Source: Candidatus Solincola jinzensis (GTDB lineage: Bacteria > Actinomycetota > Geothermincolia > Geothermincolales > RBG-13-55-18). Taken from it: a stretch of DNA of 19,827 bases. The notes under the pieces are model-generated. The model was not told the origin of the DNA and ran no database searches. It saw nothing but the letters and a program-made list of their open reading frames with translations. The stretch lies in NCBI GenBank assembly GCA_015711875.1, contig JACVJG010000006.1:1-19827 (forward strand), in the 5' to 3' direction. Shown in pieces: positions 1-7,616 of the stretch. Positions within the stretch are counted from its first letter, which is position 1. Every line of letters starts with the position of its first letter. A program made the translations under genes and the position numbers.

Positions 1-233
1 CCCTTGCGGTCGATGACAAGGCCCGCGGGTATGGAAACTGGTATGTATACCAGGGGAAACATGGTGGCCAGCAGAACCACCTTGAACTCGCTCACCCCCA
101 TGAGCATTTCGGTCTCGGTGGTGATGGGGGCGTAGTTCAGCCACATGAGTTGAGTGAGCGCCGCCACGATCATGAAGGCGGCCAGCACCACCCAGCGGTA
201 AGGGTAAACCCCGTGCTCTTGTGCGTCTTCCAT
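1..233 (-). CDS. MFS transporter, N-terminal part (truncated by window edge)
   Basis: Only the first 77 codons are present; the gene continues past position 1. The ATG (complement of 231-233) is preceded by an AAGGGGGG ribosome site about 6 nt upstream. The peptide starts with a short polar stretch, then a first membrane helix (WVVLAAFMIVAALTQ) ending in WLNYAPI. A short loop and a second helix (VVLLATMFPLVYIPV) follow, then the motif GLVIDRKG. A glycine-x3-DRxG loop after helix 2 is the motif A signature of the major facilitator superfamily. The aromatic N-x-APIT segment after helix 1 resembles FLVCR-like and related archaeal/bacterial MFS proteins, but the substrate cannot be told from this fragment. 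It would sit in the cytoplasmic membrane as a secondary transporter. Confidence 0.8.
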   Translation of the reverse strand, partial: MEDAQEHGVYPYRWVVLAAFMIVAALTQLMWLNYAPITTETEMLMGVSEFKVVLLATMFPLVYIPVSIPAGLVIDRK

Positions 234-825
234 GAGAAGCCCCCCTTCCATCCTTCGTGGCATGCCCTCGGGTTGCGAGAAAAGACGGAGGAATCCGGCC
301 CGTCCCTTCCACCTTACGGCTTCAGGCGGATTCGTTTTGCATCCCCCTCCTCGGCCCATCCTGCTCGCTCGGCTCTATCCCAGTATATACCCTCTCTTGG
401 ATAACTTCCGCCGCCCTAAGATCGGCCGGCCTAATCAGGGCACGGACTGCCAGCGGACCACCAGCGCAAAAGAGCATCTTCCGACGCGTCGGCACGGAGC
501 TGAGGAGCATTAAACCATCTGAGGGTCGCGTTCCATATCCGTGGCAAGAATGGGCATAAAACCGTTCGGCGCCAGCTCCAGCTGCCTTATGAAGCGGTTT
601 CCTCCCGGGTATGGTTATCCTGCGGAGGAGGTAAGCGCCTGCAGGGACGCGTCATGGACAAGCGGAAGGCATGACCATCGATTCATGCTCGAAGTCATCC
701 GGCATGCCGTTTGGTGGAGGACATGGGCAGCGTGCGTCGCCTTGCGCATCCCACCGGTCACGCGCCGGGAACAGCGCCGCTCCTTCGAGGAGAGCAAGCG
801 CGTGGCTACCTTTGAGGCGGCTCCC
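234..825. other. Intergenic stretch with no supportable gene
   Basis: About 590 bases lie between the MFS gene start and the end of the DUF4125 gene. Short open frames exist on both strands, but none has a good ribosome site or a recognisable product; their proteins are rich in P, R and S, as expected from reading high-GC non-coding DNA. A TATATACT-like AT-rich patch near 383-391 could be part of the MFS promoter, but I could not pair it with a good -35 box. Confidence 0.5.
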
Positions 826-1443
826 TCAAGTGCAGGGCGCGTAACCGATGCCGCCAGCGCTCCCGGCCATCGAGGCCAGGAGCTCCCTCCAGCCCGACAC
901 CTCGCCGGAGGCGATGCGGCGCATGTGCTCCGCGACCATGGCTACGCGGTTCTCGCCTCTCGCGGACATGGCAAGGATATCCATATAGTAATATTCCAGC
1001 GTCTGTGTTGAATAAGTCTCCAGCTCCGCCCGCGAGTAGGTCTCGGAGGAGATGCTCCCGGAGGCCTCGTCGCGGGAGTATATAGGCCGCCCCAGCCGTA
1101 CGCCGGGGTTTTTTCTCGCGTATTCCTCCGCCCACAGGCATTCCTTGCGCACGATACGGTCGATGAGCGATGAGGCGTCAGGGTTAAGGGGCGGGATGAG
1201 CCCCTCCATGCGCGCGTATTTCTCGGTCATGAGGTTCCTTCCCTTGGACCTCGCCAGCCGGAGGTCGTTGAGATAGCTGGAGAGGGTGGTCTCCGACCAG
1301 GTCAAGAAGTTGGCGGCGCGCACGACACGAAAGGCATCCGGGTCCTCCTGGCAGGCGGCACTCCTCTCCCTCGCCTGCACGGAGGCGAACATCTCCCACT
1401 CCATCTCCAGGATCGCGGATATGAGGTCCTCTTTCCAGCTCAT
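826..1443 (-). CDS. DUF4125 family protein
   Basis: A 205-residue soluble protein of unknown function. It starts MSWKEDLISAILEMEWEMFA, followed by an A-CQ-DPDAF-VVRAANFLTWS segment near residues 29-50; this combination (WEMF, then CQ, then a FLTWS-type motif) is what I recognise as DUF4125. The family is found in anaerobic Gram-positives and has no assigned reaction. There is no signal peptide or membrane segment. The ATG at 1443 was chosen over an upstream in-frame start at 1527 because AGGAGG lies directly before it (spacing only 3 nt, slightly short) and because conservation seems to begin there. It stands alone on the minus strand, with about 590 nt to the next gene downstream. A small CCCTG-ATT-CAGGG hairpin lies upstream at 1580-1592. 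Confidence 0.75.
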   Translation of the reverse strand: MSWKEDLISAILEMEWEMFASVQARERSAACQEDPDAFRVVRAANFLTWSETTLSSYLNDLRLARSKGRNLMTEKYARMEGLIPPLNPDASSLIDRIVRKECLWAEEYARKNPGVRLGRPIYSRDEASGSISSETYSRAELETYSTQTLEYYYMDILAMSARGENRVAMVAEHMRRIASGEVSGWRELLASMAGSAGGIGYAPCT

Positions 1444-1630
1444 CCCCCTCCTTTCGGCAATCGCCCAGGCCGATGAAGAACGGCTTTCCCGTAAAAGGAT
1501 ATGCCTTAAGATCAGCCATCCGTTCACCAGCTATCATTGCATTATTTCACGGTTCTGGACAACCGTAGCACGGAAAAGCCCCTGATTCAGGGACGACAGG
1601 AAGGAACCTTTTGCATGTTCATATAGATGG

Positions 1631-1685
1631 TGGACACCCCCCATACCTGCTTGTTGGCACAAGAAGCAGGGCAAGGAAGTGTCCA
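1631..1685. repeat. 55-bp nested imperfect palindrome (IS-end-like)
   Basis: The outer arms TGGACAC (1631-1637) and GTGTCCA (1679-1685) are perfect inverse complements. The inner arms CCTGCTT (1646-1652) and AAGCAGG (1664-1670) are too. Both arms have the same internal spacing of 8 nt, so the two halves match as TGGACAC-N8-CCTGCTT-N-TTG. The matched spacing looks more like a pair of transposon terminal repeats left without an interior, or a dyad operator, than a simple terminator. No T-run follows on either strand and no flanking target duplication is obvious. Confidence 0.6.
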
Positions 1686-1758
1686 TTACATCTTTATCCC
1701 GCCGAATCAGGTACATTTGGGCCGCCCTTTACAAGAGGATTGTATGCTGAATGAAGAA

Positions 1759-1764
1759 TATAAT
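1759..1764 (+). promoter_or_regulatory. Possible -10 box for the 838-residue secreted protein
   Basis: A perfect TATAAT lies 55 nt before the ATG at 1820. No good -35 box is found 16-18 nt upstream; the nearest candidates are spaced at 13 or 25 nt. This is therefore a weak or activator-dependent promoter at best. Confidence 0.3.
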
Positions 1765-1819
1765 ATCCTTACATTAGAACTCATGGGGAAAACGATCGAA
1801 CGGTTCACCGGAGGCTGTC

Positions 1820-4336
1820 ATGCGCACCAAAAAAGGCTGTTCCAATCAGAGAAATATCTCGCATGTGACCATAGCGGCTGCGATCATAGCCGTTGTTATG
1901 ATCGTGCAACCGCTCGGGGTCCTGAAAGCCGCGCCCTCGGCGGCCTCAGTGCCACCGAAGCCGGGCGTCATCGTGGTCCAGTTCGGGTACGACCTGCCCG
2001 GTGCGCTCAGGGCCCGCATCGAGGAATTGCTTCGCTCTGCATGCCGCAGCCAGCGCCTGGAGATAAGGAAGCCGACTGACCCCCTCTTCGGGCTTCCGAA
2101 TGGCGCCATGCTCATATCCATAGGAGACACCACAACTTCCCGCAGGCTTATAGCGCCTGCCGAACTCGAACCCCTGGGGTCGGAGGGTTTCGTGGTCCGC
2201 AGCGGCAAGCTGAACGGAAGATGTGCTATCGCCACGGATGGAAACCCCCGCATTACTGGCGGGTATCGCGGCGATGGTGACGCCGGGACCGCGTATGGCG
2301 CTTATGCCCTTCTCGAGGAGCTGGGCTTCGCTTTCCTGCATCCCCTGCAGCCAATCATACCGGACGGCATATACGCCCCTAAAACAAATATCGAAATGGC
2401 AGAAAGCCCCTACTGGCCCTGCCGTGGAATCCATATCCACACCATGCATCCTCTGGAGCTTACCAACCTGCTGAACGGCTGGGGAAAGAAGGGGCCGGAT
2501 GACGAGGAGGGCTGGCGCTCCATGCTGCCTGAATGGCGGCAATTCCTGGAATGGTTGGTGGCCAATCGCCAGAACCGCGTGGAATGGGTTCTTCTCAGTT
2601 CCAATTCGTGGAAGGCATTCGCCGACAGCCCGCAGCGCCAGCAGCGCCTGGCGGAGCTGGTTCGGATGGGCCACGAATGGGGCATCGCCGTGGGAATAGT
2701 CGCACCTCTGGCCCTCCTGCAGCAGAACGCATGGCGCCTGGTCGTGAACCAAGGCTCGCTCGACGACGAACTCGCTCAGATCCGCTCCCGCATCGACTGG
2801 CTTATGGCTACGGGTATAGATTTTCTCGGCACCAAGATGGGCACGAGCGAGTTCACCTCCACTGAGGACACGCGTATCGTGGCCTGGATGAACGAGGCGG
2901 CGCGTTATCTTGATGAGACATACGGGAAAAAGCGCATGTATGTCAAAATCCACTGCTCAACGGACCAGCACGCGAGCAATTATACTGATCCCGATACGGG
3001 GGAGCCACTGAATTACAATTTCCTCCCCCATTACGCCGACCCCCGCGTGGGCGTGATGCCCCACAGCGTGCAGCTCTACGGCCTTGAGGACCCGGCGCCC
3101 ACCTACAACAACACGGACTTCGGCTATATGCGAGAGTTCCTGCAGGAGGAAGCAGGCGCGCGCGAGGTGCTGTGGTATCCGGAGTCGTCGTACTGGTGCG
3201 CTTTTGACGTCGATATGCCGCTCTTTCTCCCACTGTACGCCGAGCGCCGCCTCAGAGACCTGCGCCTGATCGCCGCCGACGAGAAAGCCGGGCGCACGGG
3301 GCGCGGCGAACACGCGGGTGAAAGGATCCAGGGCCAGATGCTGTTCTCCAGTGGCTGGGAATGGAGCTACTGGCTCAACGACGTCATCGGGGCGAGGGCC
3401 GCCTGGCAGCCTTATGCGGACGAACCCGACCACGTCGAAGCTTTTCGCAAAGCGCTCTGGTGTGTGGTGCGCCCCTTCGGCTCCAGGGCCGCGGAGCTTC
3501 GCGAGCTGCTGATCAAGGCCGTCAACCTCCAGGAAGAACTGCTTATATACGGCAGGGTGAAGGGCAAGGACCCGGTCTCTATAAACAAGCGCAACGGCAT
3601 GGCCTACCTGGAGGGTTGGGCCGCGCTGGACGATACAGGCGACCTCCTGGGCATGCTGCTGGGGAAGTCCATCCGCGGCAAGCCCGACAGGCTGCAACCG
3701 GTATGGCTGTACAACCTCTTTGACGAGACGCCATTATACGCCGAGGTAGAGCCCCTGCTGGAAGAGATGGAAAGGGCTTTCGGCGCCCTTGCTTCGGAAT
3801 TTGGTGCCCTGCGCAGCGGCGTTCCCACCACCGCGCTTCCCTTTCTCGACGAGATATGCGACGCGTCAGAGATGACCGCGTTGCGCGCCAGGCAGATGAG
3901 CGGGTTATACGACTACATATTCCATACCTGCAAGGGCACCGACTGGCGGAGGGCCCGCCTTGAAAATGCTAGGCAGGCACTCGACACGGGCCTTGCAATC
4001 GCCAGGCGCAGGGAGCGGTCGTACCGGGTGGAGCGGGAGCGCATCGCGGGATGGGGCGTCAATCCCACCTGCTACACCTACGGCTACCTTTGGACGGCGG
4101 GGAACCTGTGGTACTGGTGGCGCGATGAGGGCAAGGCCGTGGACGGCCCGCTCCGCCCCGGATACATGAATATCATCAACACCGTGGGCATGGCCCTGGG
4201 CGAAAGCCCCCTCAACGACATAGCGATCCTCATAAGGAGGCTTTGCGACCTTTTCGCGCCGGGCATGTTCGAGCTTCTGGGCGCGCCGGAAAAGGAGCCC
4301 ACGATCCCACCATACGATATGCGCAGCAGGCCCTAG
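1820..4336 (+). CDS. Secreted glycosidase-like protein of uncharacterised family
   Basis: An 838-residue exported protein. GGAGG with 5-nt spacing precedes the ATG. Residues about 14-38 form a basic-then-hydrophobic signal sequence ending near LKAAPSAAS. Residues about 45-190 resemble the small alpha/beta domain found before the barrel in alpha-glucuronidases and hexosaminidases, including DAGTAYGAYALLEELGFAFL. RGIHIHTMHP follows, then a central segment (about 195-480) that looks like a TIM barrel. Acidic candidates in barrel-strand-like contexts are E344 (GTKMGTSEF) and E455 (LWYPESSYW). The rest (about 500-838) is helix-rich with many W, Y and E residues. I infer a carbohydrate-active enzyme, but I do not recognise the family and cannot assign a substrate. 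No partner gene is adjacent; a second secreted glycosidase (GH5) lies about 3 kb downstream on the other strand. Confidence 0.75.
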   Translation: MRTKKGCSNQRNISHVTIAAAIIAVVMIVQPLGVLKAAPSAASVPPKPGVIVVQFGYDLPGALRARIEELLRSACRSQRLEIRKPTDPLFGLPNGAMLISIGDTTTSRRLIAPAELEPLGSEGFVVRSGKLNGRCAIATDGNPRITGGYRGDGDAGTAYGAYALLEELGFAFLHPLQPIIPDGIYAPKTNIEMAESPYWPCRGIHIHTMHPLELTNLLNGWGKKGPDDEEGWRSMLPEWRQFLEWLVANRQNRVEWVLLSSNSWKAFADSPQRQQRLAELVRMGHEWGIAVGIVAPLALLQQNAWRLVVNQGSLDDELAQIRSRIDWLMATGIDFLGTKMGTSEFTSTEDTRIVAWMNEAARYLDETYGKKRMYVKIHCSTDQHASNYTDPDTGEPLNYNFLPHYADPRVGVMPHSVQLYGLEDPAPTYNNTDFGYMREFLQEEAGAREVLWYPESSYWCAFDVDMPLFLPLYAERRLRDLRLIAADEKAGRTGRGEHAGERIQGQMLFSSGWEWSYWLNDVIGARAAWQPYADEPDHVEAFRKALWCVVRPFGSRAAELRELLIKAVNLQEELLIYGRVKGKDPVSINKRNGMAYLEGWAALDDTGDLLGMLLGKSIRGKPDRLQPVWLYNLFDETPLYAEVEPLLEEMERAFGALASEFGALRSGVPTTALPFLDEICDASEMTALRARQMSGLYDYIFHTCKGTDWRRARLENARQALDTGLAIARRRERSYRVERERIAGWGVNPTCYTYGYLWTAGNLWYWWRDEGKAVDGPLRPGYMNIINTVGMALGESPLNDIAILIRRLCDLFAPGMFELLGAPEKEPTIPPYDMRSRP

Positions 4337-4750
4337 CACGCTGTGATCTCTTTGTCTCATGGCATCATCGTCAAGGGGGTGTGGCCTCGGTAATAGAAAG
4401 CCGGCCAAACACGAGTGTCCTGAGCGCCGCCGATAGCTCTTACACATAGGGAGGACGCTTCGCGATAATGCTCTTATCTGGAACGCAGCAGCATTGTTGC
4501 TTGGCTCTCGCGTTCTTTCTTGCTCGCTTGTACTATGCTTTCTCCAAAGATCGAACATTGATCCAGGGCTATGGAGGCTTTCGGGCTTGAAGGCACAGGA
4601 AAAGGCGCCACGGATTAGGACATTGACCGATCGTTTAAAATCTTGACGCCATGGGCGATATCCGCCTCGACAAGGGCCCGGCTATCGTTGGCATAACCCC
4701 CAAGCCCAAGGCGATAGGGGTCTCGGCTCAAGGGAAATGGCGCTTTCTCC
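4337..4750. other. Convergent intergenic region, nothing recognised
   Basis: About 410 bases lie between two convergent genes. I looked for a bidirectional terminator and found no strong GC stem followed by a T-run. Short frames here (for example 4651-4851) have no ribosome site and overlap the end of the minus-strand gene. Confidence 0.5.
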
Positions 4751-5830
4751 CTATGCTGTTATGCGTATGGCGAGTTCGCCATCGGAGGAAAGGCTCCATT
4801 CCCGCCGTGTTTCTTCATGTCCCGTGCCTATTTCAAAAAGCCCCTGGATGATGCCGACAATCCAGAGGTGTACGCACGGATTCTGAATGGTGGCCTCCAG
4901 CTGGCGGTCACCCACCTCCAGGTGTGTCAGCATGCCAAGCCCACGTACGGCCAGGTTTTCGCCTGGCGAAGAGGAAAAAACCCTCCAGTCCTCACGGCTC
5001 AGGTTTTCCCTGGCATACTCACGCTGCGCATCGATAACCGTTTCGGGAATAGTCTCTCCCAACTCGCTCTCAAGGTCTCCAAAAGCGGCGTCAAGGGATG
5101 CCGGCCCGAAAAAAGCCATCCTGCGCCCGGTAGGGAGATGGGTGATGATGCCGTTGTCCAGATCCCAGCGACACTGGGCCAACCCCAACGGGACGCCGCA
5201 GGAAGAACACCGAGCCAAGTCCAGATTGCCGGGTTTCTGGGTGTACTCCCTTTTCTTGAGCCTTTCCTCCAGCTCAACGGGATGTTGGCCAACGATGAGC
5301 TCCAATCGCATGGTGGTAGCGTCGAGGCTTTCTCTTCTTACAGTACATGCCCTTCCCGTAATCGCCTCCATGCCGCCCAGGTTATCCCCACAGAAGCGGT
5401 AAACGGAATAAGGGTTTGATATCCTGAGGACCAGCTTATCATCGGACGTTGCGCGCGATCGCAACCTTCTGATGCGCATCTCCAGAACTTCGACATTGCC
5501 ATAACCATAGACAAGCGCGATTTCGGCCATCCTTCTAGTGATAAGCCCGGGAGCGAACAAGGCCAGCAGTTTTCTGGCGTTTTTTGGGATTAGATTCTCC
5601 AAATATTCCTTTGTGGATCTACGTTGGCTCTCAACCACTATGCGCTCAATGGATACTCCGATAGCATTCTCTATTTTTTGAAAAATCCGGTCGATATTAT
5701 CCGACTCAAAAAAGATCATGCGGTGACTCAGGTCCTTCGCCTCGGTTATGGTGCCATTTCTATGCCATGTCATATCCCGACTGAATATCAGAGGCACACC
5801 ACACGCTTCGCACACTCTCGTCCTGCCCAT
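4751..5830 (-). CDS. Tandem-repeat CxxCG protein, function unknown
   Basis: A 359-residue soluble protein built from two diverged copies of one roughly 180-residue unit. Each copy opens with a C-x2-CGVPL knuckle: C7/C10 (CEACGVPL) and C208/C211 (CSSCGVPL). Next comes a W-x3-NG-I-T strand, then GRRMAFF or SHRMIFF, then a helix with an E-x5-A/S-QR pattern. Later each copy ends with an NP-x-G-x2-G-x-E-x-TG segment (NPYSVYRFCG... and NPCVHLWIVG...). The paired cysteines suggest a half zinc or iron site, perhaps completed by dimerisation of the two halves. The second part of each unit faintly recalls the V4R/heme-NO-binding fold, but I would not assign it. AGGAGG lies 6 nt before the ATG. It is the next gene after the HAMP-domain membrane protein on the same strand (185-nt gap), so it could be that protein's cytoplasmic partner. 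Confidence 0.75.
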   Translation of the reverse strand: MGRTRVCEACGVPLIFSRDMTWHRNGTITEAKDLSHRMIFFESDNIDRIFQKIENAIGVSIERIVVESQRRSTKEYLENLIPKNARKLLALFAPGLITRRMAEIALVYGYGNVEVLEMRIRRLRSRATSDDKLVLRISNPYSVYRFCGDNLGGMEAITGRACTVRRESLDATTMRLELIVGQHPVELEERLKKREYTQKPGNLDLARCSSCGVPLGLAQCRWDLDNGIITHLPTGRRMAFFGPASLDAAFGDLESELGETIPETVIDAQREYARENLSREDWRVFSSSPGENLAVRGLGMLTHLEVGDRQLEATIQNPCVHLWIVGIIQGLFEIGTGHEETRREWSLSSDGELAIRITA

Positions 5831-6015
5831 GCCTCCCTCCTTTCTTGGCGGTCAGCCGCCATGCAACGCGCGTGAAAGGCGCATATCCGCTGCTCGAGGG
5901 CCCTCTGAACCTGGCCAAGAGGCCTGCTCCGGGTTCGTATTCTATGACTTGCCTTTTTCTGCAAGCGCTTCCAGCATAAGGGCCGGTCCGTTTGATGATA
6001 TCGGCAGTTTTATAT

Positions 6016-7029
6016 CTACTCCACAGAGTCGCCCGGTAACTGGCGCTGCTCCATGCTTTCATCCGCGTCCTCGGTCGATCTTTCGATTATCTTTTTCACG
6101 ACCTCGAGCATTTCCTTGAAGGCGCGCTCCAACACCTCGAATTCCCCTCCTTCATGGACAGCCACCCTGACGTCAAGATCGCCCCCCATGACCCGTTCCG
6201 CGGCGCCCGCTAACTCCTCTATGGGATGGGTGATGTTCCTCTTCACCAGCCAGCTCAAACCGATATACGCGATGACCGCGATAAGAAGGATTGAAAAGAT
6301 GATGATCAGGGCAAGCGACACGCTGGCCGTGCGCCTCTCCCCGTCGAAGAAATCCCTGATCTCCCGCATCTCCTGGTGAAAAGGCCGGGTCGCGATGGTG
6401 CCGTACCTGGCGTTAGTACTGAACGACGTGTCCCCTAGGAGAGCAAGATATTCTCCCTCGAGTGAGAGTTCCGGTATGCCCTCAGCGAAAAAAACGTATG
6501 GCGAACCCTCCTCGAAAGCATCCAGTATGCTTGGGGGCACCTCCCAGTTGTAGATAAGCCCTTTCTGGCTTGAGGCGATCACCACAGGGCGGGTCAAAAC
6601 TCCCGCCAGAGGTCCTTCTGGAAAGAGGACGACCAGGATCATGTCCACGCCGATAAAGCCCTGGTCAATGAACTTCTGCAGTTCATCACTCACGAGCACT
6701 TGGATGTCGGTCGTTCTCTCATCGAGTATCGCCTGCAGGTAGGCGATCAAATCCTCGGTTTGGTATCCTCCGACGAGCTCGAAAACCTTCTCGTTCATGA
6801 ACCTGAACAATACCTCATAGGCTGAGCTGAAATCCTCCGCCTGCACCCTGGTCAACTCGCCCACGCTCTTTTCAAGCAGGCGGTTTTGAGAGCCGCTCAC
6901 CAGCAAGTAGGTCATTATCCCTGAGGCCACGTGGACAAGGATAAGAAGCAAAACTATGCGCCAAAGGATCCTGGAGCCTTTCTTGCGCATTCCCGCAACG
7001 CCTATGCCTCTTGCTCGCTTGTTATCCAT
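6016..7029 (-). CDS. Membrane HAMP-domain sensor without output domain
   Basis: A 337-residue membrane protein. A basic N-terminus is followed by membrane helix 1 (about 21-45). An extracytoplasmic region (about 46-235) has the size of a single Cache-like sensing domain. Helix 2 follows (about 236-258, LALIIIFSILLIAVIAYIG), then a HAMP linker (about 259-312) with the usual ITHPIEEL start and GGDLDVRV middle. Only an acidic tail of about 25 residues comes after the HAMP coiled coil. There is no histidine kinase, methyl-accepting, GGDEF or phosphatase domain, which is unusual since HAMP normally passes a signal to an attached effector. AGGAGG lies 6 nt before the ATG. It is followed on the same strand by the CxxCG tandem-repeat protein, a possible separate effector. 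Confidence 0.85.
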   Translation of the reverse strand: MDNKRARGIGVAGMRKKGSRILWRIVLLLILVHVASGIMTYLLVSGSQNRLLEKSVGELTRVQAEDFSSAYEVLFRFMNEKVFELVGGYQTEDLIAYLQAILDERTTDIQVLVSDELQKFIDQGFIGVDMILVVLFPEGPLAGVLTRPVVIASSQKGLIYNWEVPPSILDAFEEGSPYVFFAEGIPELSLEGEYLALLGDTSFSTNARYGTIATRPFHQEMREIRDFFDGERRTASVSLALIIIFSILLIAVIAYIGLSWLVKRNITHPIEELAGAAERVMGGDLDVRVAVHEGGEFEVLERAFKEMLEVVKKIIERSTEDADESMEQRQLPGDSVE

Positions 7030-7616
7030 TCTTCGCCTCCTACAGAGCCATCCATTGAATGGACCGGTGAAAGGTTTATGCCGTCAACTCTCGACTGAGC
7101 GCACCTGGTCCTCTCTATGGAACGCCGTAATCGATCCGGCTCATGTCAACCGGACCCGCCCGGATCTTTTGCGCAACGGAACAGGCGACCTATAAATATT
7201 TTCCTCATATACAATGGCAGAAGCAACAAGACGGGCGCGAAGGCCGAAGAGGCCTCGCCTCCAGCGGCATGCACCCATATTCACTCTCAGGGTTTCACAG
7301 GTACGGCTGGAATTGCCGAGAGCACGTATGGACGTATCCGTCAAGAACGGCTTACATTCTTCGGCAGTAACTGCGTCAACCTTCTTTCCCGGCTAACAAT
7401 GCCTCGGGGCCGGTGGGTTTTCATCCACCCTTCTTAGAGCAAGCAGACGCTCTCCTCACATACTCACGGTAAAGGCCCTTCGCAGTCTGCCTGGTATGGA
7501 AGACGCTGTGGGATCAAGAGAAGGAGGAGGCAAGAAAAAGCACCTTCCACCCCTTCCCTGATTTTCGTTTCCTAAAATGCAAACGCGCTGCGCGTTGCGA
7601 GAGTGACAGACGGCGC
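7030..7616. other. Intergenic stretch, possible promoter for the HAMP gene
   Basis: About 590 bases lie between two minus-strand genes. A perfect minus-strand TTGACA occurs at 7149-7144 and a TTGACG at 7087-7082, but neither has a good -10 box at 16-18 nt. The hairpin near the left end of the GH5 transcript is listed separately. Small plus-strand frames (7117-7437 and neighbours) have no ribosome site and no family resemblance. No tRNA-like fold was seen. Confidence 0.45.
7579..7598 (-). terminator. Possible terminator after the GH5 gene
   Basis: AACGCG (7582-7587) and CGCGTT (7591-7596) pair with a 3-nt loop and an outer GC extension interrupted by one bulged A. On the minus strand this hairpin begins about 18 nt after the GH5 stop codon and is followed by GCATTTT, a short U-tract. 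The stem is strong and the tail is weak. Confidence 0.4.

Larger units (their letters stand above)
1444..1819. other. Divergent intergenic region with palindromes
   Basis: This region separates the DUF4125 gene (minus) from the 838-residue secreted protein (plus), so it should hold promoters for both. It contains a small CCCTG/CAGGG hairpin (1580-1592), a 55-bp nested palindrome (1631-1685, listed separately) and a perfect TATAAT box (1759-1764). No gene is supportable; the 60-residue minus ORF over the palindrome has no ribosome site. Confidence 0.5.

Noticed and set aside
541..1011. 156-residue plus-strand open frame
   Set aside because: It overlaps the DUF4125 gene in antisense, and its unique part has no recognisable domain or ribosome site.
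4767..4782. Perfect ATGGCGA/TCGCCAT dyad
   Set aside because: It lies within the last codons of the CxxCG gene with a 2-nt loop and no T-run; probably coincidental.
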